Origin: Volvariella volvacea V23 | Lineage: Eukaryota > Basidiomycota > Agaricomycetes > Agaricales > Pluteaceae | Direction of reading: 5' to 3' | NCBI GenBank assembly: GCA_000349905.1 | Contig: KB722736.1 | Coordinates: 3,236,754-3,300,753 of the forward strand | DNA: 64,000 nucleotides | Part shown: one piece after another, positions 11,327 to 22,628 of the stretch | Numbering within the stretch: the stretch's first letter is position 1 | Layout of the letters: each line of letters begins with the position of its first letter | The notes under the pieces: generated by a model | The model's database searches: none | The model's input: the letters and a program-made list of their open reading frames with translations, nothing else | What the model was told of the DNA's origin: nothing | Program-made: the position numbers and the translations under genes

Positions 11327-13291
11327 ATGGGTGCAGCAGCCTTGCCCATCAATGGGGTCATGGTCGCTCATTCATCAAACGACGATATTTCTGCACGACA
11401 CAATGGTACAAATTATTCGGCTCCACTACCACATCGACCTCAACCTCTACTCAATGCTACCCACCAGCTGGACCCAGGGAAGATGCTTCGAGCAAAGCTC
11501 ACAGAAATCTTTGCTTCCACAGCAAACGAATGTCTTGCTGAGCTTGGGTTTCCGCCTGGATTGTCGGCAAAAGTGGCAGAGATGGAGCAGCAACTGAACG
11601 AATGGAAAGCGGAAAATGCAAAACTTTTTGAAGACAACCAGGTCGTGCTGCGCGCGCTGCACGATAAACGTGAACAACTCAGGATTGTATCTGCTTCAGA
11701 ATCGGAGAAGACGCGAATAATAAAAGACCTGGAGTCAAAAGTGGTCTTGTTAAAGGCTCAAAACCACGACCTGAAGATCGAGGTGGATCGACTGGCTGCT
11801 ATCTTGACTGCAGATCCACAAAAGCAACCGATGTTCAAGCAGCACAAGAAATTGGTGGAGCAATATCAGAGTGCCATGGCCGAAAACCGGATGCTAAAAA
11901 ACCAATTGCATGCAAGGGCAAATCAAGCTATTCCTTCACAACCACAGCCTCACGTTGTTCCACCTCACTTTTATAATGGCAGCTTATCACAGCCTGGTCC
12001 ACCCAATAGGGTGGTTCCACCAACTCAACCTGTACCTGCACAAAATTCTCCTACGAGTGCGCCACCAAGAACTGCACCACCCACGATTTATCGCAGCCCA
12101 GGTAGGTGGCCCCTTGATCCAATGATTATGTTACTAAAGCGCGTGCGTTAATCAAGTCCATATACAACCCTCTGTATGTAGCTTGTATGATCGCATATAT
12201 GGGAATAATACTCAAGGAATACCTTCCCACAGCCACAGCATCTACGAAGGGCTTCAGATTCAATGCTACCCACCTCAGTATGGAATCCCCCACCTTTATG
12301 TATACCACGTTTTTGATCCCTTTCAGGTCGGCCAATTTGAACCACAACAACCCTTCCCCGAAACATTTGCCTTCCGTGAACAGCCTAAACCTGAGGTGAC
12401 ACAACCTGTTAGCAAGGCTCCAGAACCAATACAAGGTCTGACACTTTTCAGTTGTCTATATATGCTTCTAATTGGTGAATAGACACCAACCAACAGTACA
12501 CGCCTGGTAAACTCCCAGTATTTGCTAGTCCCTTCCAAACAAACCCCGCAACCCTTGCTTCTCCATCTAATGTACACCAACAAGCCCCCCGAATATCTAG
12601 TCCATTGGTTTCACAACCTATATCCCAACCATTGCCCGATACATCGTCACAGGTACCACCGCAAGCTTCACCTCAACTCCCGACTTCTGTACCATCACCG
12701 ATACTAGGAGTGGCTGCGCCATCACAGCCCACGGATAGACCTATCCCGAGTGACCAAGCGACCCTAGCTGCACAAACCACCAATCTGACTGCCCCTAATG
12801 TGCAAACCCCAAGCATACCCGTCTCAGAACCTGAAAGTCTAAAGAGAACGTCCAGTTCGCTCTCGCCCCACGAGCCGGATCAACATAAAAAACCTCGCTT
12901 AGATACGACCAATGATACCCCGGTGGCGGAAAACCAAGATGCCACGACGAATGATGTCGGTGATGGCACTGAAGAAAGTGACGATGAGCCCATAAGAGTT
13001 GGCCCTGATGGACTACGCCTGATAGAAGACTGCTTGGCCGAAGTAATTTGCGATGGAAGTGATGGTGAAGCTGGAACTTGTTTCTATTGCAAGTAAGTTA
13101 TTCTCTCACCTGATGTTCATCGATGTGGTTCTAATGTGTTTGTTCATTCAAGCGCTCGGTATGTTCGATACGGACAGGAACTTGGGGTTGAAAAACCAAA
13201 ACCTTTCGGTGACGCCACCCAGGACGAGATAGTACAGCATTTCGTCAACGAGCACCGTACCGCATGGGATCGAATGCGTAATGTCGATTGA
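11327..13291 (+). CDS. Coiled-coil protein with acidic C-terminus and C2H2-like cluster
   Basis: Predicted exons: 11327-12101, 12157-12435, 12483-13092, 13153-13291. The second exon may hide one more intron. Residues 80-205 or so are a long coiled coil (AEMEQQLNEWKAENAKLFED and onward). A long Pro/Gln/Ser-rich disordered middle follows. Then comes a nuclear-localisation-like segment (HKKPRLD), an acidic patch (EESDDEP), and a terminal Cys/His set, CFYC with HFVNEH 35 residues on, that would fit a single C-x2-C/H-x4-H zinc site. This suggests a nuclear protein, perhaps involved in transcription or chromatin, but no known domain is clear. A start at 11261 is also open in frame; 11327 was preferred as the first ATG giving a simple leader. 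Confidence 0.65.
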
Positions 13292-13695
13292 CCTATCTGC
13301 ATTGGTCCTGCAGATCTATTTATTGACTGGCAAGTGTTACAGGGTTATTGGGACCATGGATCCGTCCAATAATCTATTTTTGATATTCTGTGCTAATCGG
13401 ATACCCGTTGTTATTTCATAGTGTTGTAGCACTCTTTATATTTGGTTTGAGCCAATCGCATACATTAATGTTTTGAAATGATATCAATGCGATGAGGGGA
13501 GAGATAGGTGCGCAAGTTTGAGCTGCCGCGCAGACTTAGTCACTTACGGTGATGACCTTCGAATGTTGAGGCCGTTCCCCGTTTCCGACCAGGCTGGTTC
13601 TAAATTGACCCATTATGCGACTACTGTCAGCCTCAAATAATCCTAACTCCCTTACCACCTCCCTTGCATCAAGTCGACATTAAAGCACCTCAGTT

Positions 13696-15436
13696 ATGGA
13701 AAGCACCGTCCCTGGGACCGTTATCGAACAGGTCCCACAGGCGATATTGCTGGACGGAACCTTTCAATCTTTCCTACTTGGTACCATCCTATGCCAAGCC
13801 AACTACTATCGGAAGGAATATAAAGACGATTCAAGAGGGAAGAAACTGTTTATAGCGCTGGTCGTTTTTCTAGCCATGTGAGTTATAAGCATCCGAAAGC
13901 GCATACTATCCTTCTAGTGAGGCCTGGGTCTTGAAGCGCGTACTTACGACCGCTCTGAACAGATTGCAGGCCATGCTGGAGAATTACAAGGTCTGGAGAA
14001 TAACGATTGCATTCGAGAGATGGGTAAGCGCAACGTAACGTGTGCTGAGAGAAGGACTCACGAGGTAGTGATTAGTCGACTAGTCCTATTCAGTGGACCG
14101 ACTTCTTTTTGAATGGGTGTGTATGCGTACTGTGCCAAGGGTTCTTCATTCGACGATGTTGGAAGGTGATGCCGGCACGCAAGCACGATTAGTTGCTTTT
14201 GCTGTATTCGTCTAACTCTATCTATAGCTACGGAGAAAAAGTCGCTGGATACTTTACCCAATGTGCCTCTTTCTCGCCACAATTTTTGCTGCCAATCTTG
14301 CATTGGTGAGTCCAAAAAATCTACTTGGCAGTGGACAGGTGCTGACAACTTGACAGGCAATAACGATGTGTCTGGTGGCCAGAAGGCCGTCTTATGTCGA
14401 AGATGTATAGAATCTCTTTTCTCTTATACATTTCTGCCATTGATCAACCTCTTCCAGTCAATTGCGGAGGCTCGCAATATGTTACCAGAGGTTGGACTTT
14501 TTTGTACTAATTATGCTCTTCATCTAACCAGTGGTTTCCCAGACCATCGTGCCCTTTAGCTATTGGATTATCGCTTCAGCTTGTGAGCCTATTTCTTACC
14601 GTTGTCCATCAGCAACTCATGTGAACGCTCAGGTCTCGATATCTGGGTGGCTTCAACGCGTATGTATTTGATTAGTTATTCCTAAGTGAAAGCTTTGCGT
14701 ACGAACCATGGACAGTAACATGGACCCTATGGAAGCTGCGTTTAGAGACAGTCGAGGATCAGCGAGATGGTATCTTCCGATTCATCTTGACCTTGACTTG
14801 GGGAGCAGCACTTCCACCAGTCGTCTCTATGGTGGCAGCATTCGCTTTGTTTCATCTCGCATCGGTTAGTAGTGCCTGTTCTCACAAACCACATCACATC
14901 TTATACCTCATCTTATTGTATTCCACTAGAGCACAAAGAGCCATTACATTGTCATGCTCGTGGTTTTGACGGGAAAGCTTTATACCGTCGCAGTCCTTTG
15001 GACCCTCAACTCTCGACAAAACCTCCGTGGGCGGATGATGTCTGAAGAACTTGGCCGAACCTCACTTAGCAACTGGCAGTGGGATCAAGAAGCTACCTTG
15101 ACTAGTCGTGTAACGGAAGGGAAGCCTGCCCTAGAAGGACAGCCCGAGGTGAATCCTCCTCACACACTGTGTCAATCAAGGCCTTTACGCACTTTTTCCA
15201 GACTGGTGCACCTATGCACTTCGATAATTCTCTTGGGATCCCAGGACACGTTAAATCAAGGCACTCCACTGGTAGGTGGACTATACACGTATAGCCTTTT
15301 CTTCGTTAACAAGGAATTTCACGAAGTTCCTGGGCCTGGGCCAGATTTAATGACTGTTAGCCGAGCTCGAGGCTATCGCAATGAAGATGAAGCATCTCGT
15401 GCTTACAACTTCTCTTCGTACAACAAACATACTTGA
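13696..15436 (+). CDS. Seven-TM-like integral membrane protein (DUF6534 type)
   Basis: At least nine short exons can be joined: the gene opens with MESTVPGTVIEQVPQAILL, and later exons give RRKSRWILYPMCLFLATIFA-like, TIVPFSYWIIASACLDIWVA and FRFILTLTWGAALPPVVSMV segments. Each is a hydrophobic helix, for about seven in all. The order and the phrases GTFQSFLLGTILCQANYY, WTDFFLNGCVCVLCQGFFIR and GKLYTVAVLWTLNSRQNLRG match the large agaricomycete DUF6534 family as I remember it. These are multi-pass proteins of unknown function, expanded in mushrooms. The tail after TLNSRQNL is hydrophilic. The 3' end is uncertain: an intron starting at the GTGAATCC donor (about 15150) would change the last 95 residues. 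Confidence 0.7.
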
Positions 15437-15544
15437 AGCTTCGTCCGCCTTGCCAACCCCATTAGCGGGCTATCAACCATTCAACTAATTTATAAGGTCA
15501 TATATCAATAGATAGCAATGTCCATGGCGAACAAATAAACTGGA

Positions 15545-18500
15545 TTACGGTGTAATCTCCACTGCCAACTTGTCCAACAACACCTTTAATCGAGCAGCTT
15601 CTCGTTCTGCCAGCTCAACGCTGTGATCATCTTCCAAAGCCTCCGTCAGCGCAGGGAACGTGGTTGCACCGTATCCTGAACACGTTTCATGGCATTAGTT
15701 ATCGACCAGTCGGAACGGGGCGATTACCCAAGTACGAGAATGACATACCAAGCCATTTGCCAGGAGCAACACCCAAGTGCTTGTACCACTCTCGGTCCTT
15801 AATACCGCCTTCCGAGATAAATCCTCGCTCAAACTTGATGAGTTTCTTGTTAGCCTCAACCACCCGCTTTGCGGCTTTGATGAATCTGCGAATGGGGAAA
15901 TGATGGGGGAAGTGTGGTGGACGAACGGCCCCCGCTGATGTGCTCTCATCGTCATTGAGATTAGCAGCTCCGTCGACTACGTCATCTTGAGGCTCCTCAG
16001 AATGCTCGTGGTTGTGTCGTGACTGGAGTTCTACTTTGCTGTTATCCAGGCTGCCCAATGCCGAGTCAAGATAGCCATGCCAGTCCACTGATTCTTTCAT
16101 TCCGGTACTAGGGTAGTGATGATGGTATCTCTCGCGAGCGCTATGCATAACCCCAAATACACGTTTGACAAATCCAGCGAAGCGTCTCCACAAGGGATGT
16201 CTCATTGCGCAGTTGTGCTCGAGGGGGTAACGAGGCAATTTTTTCAAGATTTCCTTGATTTCAGCATCAGCATCTTGCTTCTCAATATCCAAGGCAAGGC
16301 TAGCTTTTTGCAGATTTTGAATCGATTGACGGAGTGTTGAAAAATTGACTGATGCGTTAACGTGAAGGTTTGGGACAATTGCTTCGACTCTATCAATTGT
16401 GATTATCAGTCGTAACAACTTCGGTGAATAATAGGCATTATCCTTACTTGTCCAAATAGTCGTCCAGTTCCAATGCGTATTGGGTGGTATTTAGCGGGAG
16501 GATGAAGGAGTCTATGATGCGTAAAGCCAATAATCCGAGATGTTGAGCAACGGCAACCTATGAGCTGGTTCAGTTTCATATGGACAGTTAAAAGAGGGAG
16601 GGGCTTACATGACGATGGAACCCTACATCTGCATATACTTCTTGCCATCGTTGACTATCATAGATTGAATGGTAATGATAGACTGCGTCAGATGGGGTAC
16701 CGCCGAAACCCTGATCCGTGCTTGCCACCTATTAGAGAGCTGGTAAACGGATGAATCTTAAGGGCGTATCAGACAATTACCCCAAGACGCTGAAGGAAGA
16801 CTGTATAGTCGCTCCCACTACCTAAAGGGAAAATGCCCGTTTCTGTCGCCTTCCTTGCACGGTCCTGAGCCACAAATTGTTCAATAAACTCCTCGTCGGC
16901 CGAACCATTACCCAGATAGGGACCTTGGTCCAGTCTCGCGTCCCAAAGTGTTTTTCCGGGAATGGTAGGGTGCGGAACGTCGAGAGCTGTCTGCTTGATT
17001 ATGTGTGCTAGAGATGGTGAGCCTCCGACATTCCATTGTGAACCAGCTACCGAAACATCAACATTGAGGTAAGCAACGACGTGCTCGGTAATCCAAGAGG
17101 AAAAGTCTTCTCCCCATTCGGTACTACCAACAAGGCCATACTATGCATCACGATCAGGTGGAGATCAGAAAAGGATGGGAAAAGACTACCTCTTCGGCAT
17201 CCCAGCTGGCAATAACCACTGATGGAATTAGCACCAATAAAGTCTCGGGACAACGCAGATGACTCACCTGTTCTGAGTGGTTTCCATCCCTTTCGCAGAA
17301 GGGCTCCAAAGCCCCGAATGATTTCATGGAGAGAAACTGTGCCGCTAGTGGGGTCAGCAGCTCCGGCAACCCAGGCTGGAGTGTCACGACTATTATAAGG
17401 AACAATATTCACGAGGATAATGGCAAACTCTCACCATCGCGGTGGCAGCCGAGAACCACGACCTCATTCCGGATGTGTCCTGGGATAGCTGCCATAGTGT
17501 TCCAGATAGGGGTGATCTTATTGTCGACTGTGATCACCTTATTGAGTCTGCATAAAGTAATTCTCGCAGAAACAACATACCATGGTTCACGAGTTTGATT
17601 TTGTTCGTGCTACTACGACCACTGAGCCTCTTGGGACCTGAAGTATTCTCAACGTAGATGCCGTCAATCTCTTGTAGCAGTCGTTGTGCATTCTGCCAGG
17701 AAATGGGGAGGCTTGGTATTTTAGGGATATTGGTCCCTTCCTGACGCTCAGCATCCTCATAGGCAGGGTATCCAGGTGTTGAGGGATCACCGGGGTATGA
17801 AGAGAGATATTCAACACTTCCACGTTGGACCGCAGTTGGATTACGAGCAGGCCCTGCAGGGTATGGTAAGTAACCATTCTCCACAGTTACGAAACCATCG
17901 TCACGGGGGTCAGAATAGATTAGTACACCCGCCGCTCCGAGCTTTTCAGCGCCCTTAATCTATATAGCAGCGGTTGAATGGGAGACGATGCATCAAATAC
18001 AGATATACATACCTTGAGACCACGGAAGATACCACCGTATCGAGTGATCACAATCTTGCCAGTTAAGTTCGTACCAGCAGCAACAAGCTCTTCATAATCC
18101 TGGATGACTTTTAGCTCCAACTATTGAGAGTTACGAAGACAACCCACCTCTTTCCTCCCATAATTTGCATAGACCAATTGCCCTTCAACCGAGCCATCCT
18201 TGCTAAGCCCATGCCAGGCCGGTACAACAGCTCTGTACCTGTGGGCGTCCTCATCCAGTGGGTCGCCATCCTCCTCGAGGTCAGCGGACCAGATAGGCTC
18301 TCCATCAGAGCCCAAAACTTGCAAACTGCGATCAAGTGGGGTATTGAGGACCGGGTAGTATACATCGATCCATGCAGTAGGTGCACGTGGGGCATGACGG
18401 GTGGTGAGTCGGAGGGTGGACTGGCGTGATTCCCGGGTTCCTGCAGAGAATATGGGTTGTCTATGTGGCTGTGGGATATTGAACTCGTCCTCGAAAAGCT

Positions 18501-18968
18501 GAAGAATGGCCTTGGCGTCCGCGAAGTCCTCCTCAGAGCCTGCAAGGTGGGGATGTGTTGCATAGTCTCTTGAGGCCGCCAAGGCGCTTCCTGCGCTAGG
18601 AATCGACCTAGGACATACTATAAGCCTCCAAGGGTAGAAAAGGTGCTACAAGCCTACAGGAACAACTTCTCTCGTTCTGCGGCCGACAAGGGTGGTCCTG
18701 GACGTCGGTGTCCGGGGTGTGCTTCGTGGTGTTTGTGATAGAATCCCCCAACCACCTCTGAAACGGGCGCTAGACGTGTCAAAGCCTTGAAAGAAGCCAG
18801 GAGAACGACAACCACGACGGAATGGGCTAGTGCTTTGCGAAAGCGTCGACGGGGCTTCCTCAGTTGGGGATGTTGGGGGCACTCCGCCTTCTTGGCAAGG
18901 GGGAGAGTCTGCTCGCCATTGTACTCCTCGGCCAGTCGTCGTTTCTCGGGATCCGAGACGACTATCAT
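15545..18968 (-). CDS. M28 peptidase, glutamate carboxypeptidase II / Vps70-like (copy A)
   Basis: A type II membrane protein of roughly 900 residues. It has a basic N-tail ([14 protein letters not shown]), one membrane helix ([17 protein letters not shown]), a PA domain ([19 protein letters not shown]), the M28 zinc-peptidase domain and a C-terminal TfR-type dimerisation domain. Metal and catalytic residues of GCPII are present: His in GCHRD, Asp in [10 protein letters not shown], Glu-Glu in ASWDAEE, Asp in VAYLNVD, and His in YHYHSIYDS. The substrate motif [15 protein letters not shown] is also intact. Relatives cleave C-terminal glutamate or sort vacuolar proteins (yeast Vps70 by homology). 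The ORF ends at 15545 after the conserved [19 protein letters not shown] tail. It is divergent from a close paralogue at 19227. Confidence 0.88.
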
Positions 18969-19226
18969 GGCGATGGTCGTCTGGTGGATGATAAGAGAGA
19001 AGATGTACGCAAATAGCTCCTGCCTATACGGCAGTGGTGATGCGGGGTCAATATTATTGCGTAAGCATAATTGATCATTCTCGATTCTGATCGCGTCACT
19101 GAACCACCAAGCTCAGGCTCTGGGCTGGACGTGGGTACGGCAGGTGCGCCTTCTGGATAATTTTATCGTGCGCACCCAACTTATTAATGCTGCAGAGAGG
19201 CTGCATTCGCTTCCCAGCCCCTCATC
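18969..19226. promoter_or_regulatory. Bidirectional promoter between paired M28 peptidase genes
   Basis: Only 258 bases separate the two start codons of the divergent peptidase paralogues, so both 5' UTRs and any shared control elements must lie here. It contains a CT/GC-mixed sequence with no long repeat. I could not assign specific factor sites with confidence. Confidence 0.6.
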
Positions 19227-22200
19227 ATGGACAAGCGGCCTCTGCACCTCGAGCCGTCCCGAGGAGTTGCTCGCGACCGCCGTTCTTCGAGGTCGAGGTT
19301 CGCAGTTGTGGCACTCATTACATCCCTGCTGGGACTTTACACCACGACTACCAGGTATTTTACTGTGTCGGCTGGTGATCTGGCAGAGGTGCCATCCACC
19401 AAGTGGAAGCACCCACATCCGCACAACCGTAAAGCGGAAGAAGCATTCTTGTGAGTTTGCCATCGCTGATCAATATCAGCTCTAATGCACTAAATGAAGG
19501 TCGATTCCCAACCCAACAAGCGCTATAGCAGCCTCTCGTCTGTTTGCCACAAAACCTCACCTGGCGGGCTCGAAGGGAGATTTGGACACTGCGAAAGATT
19601 TCTTGACACTCTTCCAACAAGAATTTCTTATCACCCCTCCTAGCGAGGACCCTATTTTTTCCTCTGGTTCCCCAGCGTCTCAGCATGCTACTCGCTCAAT
19701 CCACAGAACGTATCACCCTCGTGCTTGGATTGACACCTATTATCCTGTGATGAATACACCACTCGATAGGAGTCTCCAAGTGCTGGATAGCGATGGTAGT
19801 ATCCTGTGGGATGCTGATCTCGTCGAACATCCCGACGAAACTGACCCAGAGGCTGCCAAGTTTGCAGATGCTGTTCCGACTTTCCACGGGTTGAGCCCAG
19901 CAGGAGACGTCCGAGGTGTGCTTGTGAATGGTCATTACTGCAGGAAGGAGGTAAGGATTTCGACGTGCGATTACGAATCATCGTAGTTGACTAATCATAG
20001 GATTATGATGCATTAGTTCTGAAAGGTGAAGGCTCCTCAATGCCTTCATCATTTGCGGTCTTATTGATTATTCATCATCAGGAGTTGACCTGAAAGGTAA
20101 ACTTGTACTCTGCCGATATGGCGCAATATTCCGTGGTCTTAAGGTATTATTCATCCGCCCTATTTTGTATTATTCATTAAACATGTTTCCAGGTAAAAGG
20201 TGGGCAAGACCTTGGAGCTGTAGGTGTGCTCATCTATAGCGACCCCCGGGACGATGGAACTGTGACCGTGGAGAATGGATACACCCCGTAAGTGTTTACT
20301 ATAAAACGCTGCCGCCCCTCACCGTTCGTAAAGTTATCCCCATGGCCCTGCTCGTAACCCAACATCAGTTCAACGAGGCAGCGTCCAATACCTGAGCGTG
20401 TACCCAGGGGATCCAACAACACCCGGATATCCCTCTTACGAGAATAGCACCCGCACGGTGGGTTCAAATATCCCACGAATCCCTAGTTTGCCTATTTCTT
20501 GGTTCAATGCAAAAATGTTGCTGAAAAACACGGCGAAAGGCGGGAAGTGGGAGGGAAAGGAGGTCAGATTAGTCAACGAAGGTTGGTCCCTCCAGCAGAT
20601 GTAATCTTAAGCCAAGCACCTAACAGAAAGAAGTCGATACCAAGGTCACGCCCATTTGGAATACGATGAGTGTCATTCCGGGACACATAAAAGACGAGAT
20701 CGTGGTAGTTGGTAATCACAGAGACGGTAAGTAGCACTACTCGTGCGAAGCATATTCGACAGATTAACTTCATTCTATACAGCTTGGGTACGCTGCCTTC
20801 TCGCACCCCATATGATCTATGGTCCTGAATATCCCCACAGGTTATGGGTGCAGTTGACCCCAGCAGTGGTACTGTATCTTTGTATGAGGTCGTTCGCGGA
20901 CTTGGGGCCCTCTGGAGGGGAGGCTGGCGTCCCCTTCGTACTATCTTGATTGTAACCTGGGACGCCGAAGAGGTGAGGATGCCTACTTACATCTCATATG
21001 TAGCTCACATTGGATCTATAGTATGGCCTGATTGGTAGTACAGAGTGGGGAGAAGACTTTGCTGACTGGATATCCAAGAATGTAGTCGCGTATCTCAATC
21101 TTGGTGGGTTATTCTATGCTACTGTAAACACTCTTTCGTCCATTCTAATACCCGGACAAGACTCATCTGTTTCCGGTTCTCGCCTGAGAGTGTCTGCCTC
21201 TCCTCTCCTCTCTCACTTCCTCAAGCAAACCGCGGAAGACCTCCCCCATCCTACTGATGAAGGCCGAACCTTATGGGATGCGAAAAATGATTCTGGTAAA
21301 TTATTCGGGAATACGACAACTGGGTCGATTATTGTCGATGCGGAAGCAACTCACATCAGGGAGTCTATGACCAAGGTTACAGACACTATTGGCGTGAGCC
21401 CTCTTGGATCAGGAAGCGACTATACGGTCTTCCTCCAGAGGCTCGGTGTATGTCTGCATTGTATATAAAGAGTCATGCACTTATCTTTGATGATAGATTC
21501 CGAGCACAAACGGCGGATTCAGCTCCACTCTTAGCGATCCTGTGTACCACTACCATTCAGTATTCGACTCTGAACGTTGGCAAGAGCTGTATGGCGACCC
21601 AGGGTTTTTCCGGCATGTACGTCCTTTTCTTAAATTTCGATTTGGTGCATCTGAATAGTTCACGAATCACCAGGTCGTTGTCGCTAAATATTTGGGTTTG
21701 CAAATACTCCGATTGTCAGATACATATATCCTACCTTTCAACACAACTCATTATGCATACGAATTGGAAAGGTATCTCGACAAGTAAGTACATCTGTGTA
21801 GCGACGAAGGGCCCTTCTTGACGGACTTGCTCTAGGGTTGGCGCCATCCTATTGGAGTCCCAATTTGAGTTGGACTTGAAGCCTTTGCGTACCTCCATCC
21901 ATAATCTACAAGCAACAAGCAGAATCTTCGACATTCACAAAGCTGAGGTTGATAAAGAACTCAAGCGCGCACTGTATAAACCACATTCAAGATTCAGCGA
22001 GTTCATACGAACAGTCAGAAGGCACTGGCGCCGTCTTAAGCGCACGCTTCATCAGAGTTGTACTCACGTCTCCCAACACACTGAAGACGAGGCGTCTCCT
22101 TCACTCAGGCGTGGTCATGGGAGGATACACCAAGCAATAAAGAGCGTAACTAAGATCAACAACAAGTTGAGAGCATTTGAGAAGGGATTCTTATCCGAGG

Positions 22201-22454
22201 AAGGAATCAAGGAACGAGAGTGGTTTAAGCACTTTGGCGTGGCACCTGGTAGATGGCTGGGTGGGTTTAATTATCCCTAACGGACTCAGTGACAGCGGCT
22301 AATGACGAAATGATTATCAGGTTATGGTGCCACGACACTGCCTGGTCTGACGGAAGCTCTTACGTTGGATCGTAATTTGACATTGGCGCAATATGAGGCG
22401 GGGAGGTTAAAGGAGCTTATTGATACCTTGACCGAGACACTCGGTATCAATTAG
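19227..22454 (+). CDS. M28 peptidase, glutamate carboxypeptidase II / Vps70-like (copy B)
   Basis: The plus-strand paralogue of the gene at 15545-18968, with the same architecture: a basic N-tail, a membrane helix (FAVVALITSLLGLY), then SIPNPTSAIAASR at the same splice position as [13 protein letters not shown] in copy A. Exon 1 is 19227-19450 and exon 2 starts at 19500. The PA domain is VDLKGKLVLCRYGAIFRGLK. All key M28 residues are kept: NHRDAW, GAVDPSSGT, VTWDAEE, VAYLNLD, and YHYHSVFDS. The C-terminal dimerisation domain and PGRWLGYGATTLPGLTEAL tail match copy A. The protein ends LTETLGIN. A conserved domain order and shared intron placement point to tandem-inverted duplication. Substrate specificity cannot be read from the sequence. 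Confidence 0.88.
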
Positions 22455-22628
22455 GTCACTTGTGTTTTTGATCTATTGTATGTAGCCTGGGGAAAATGTA
22501 TGGAAAAATTTGTGAGCCAAGTAGCGCGCGGCTCGGATAATTATCGAATCTCTTCGTTACACGCACATACAAGATGTAATCCACCCACCTGTCCATTGCC
22601 ACCGACAAACCCCTCCTGATTTCATACC

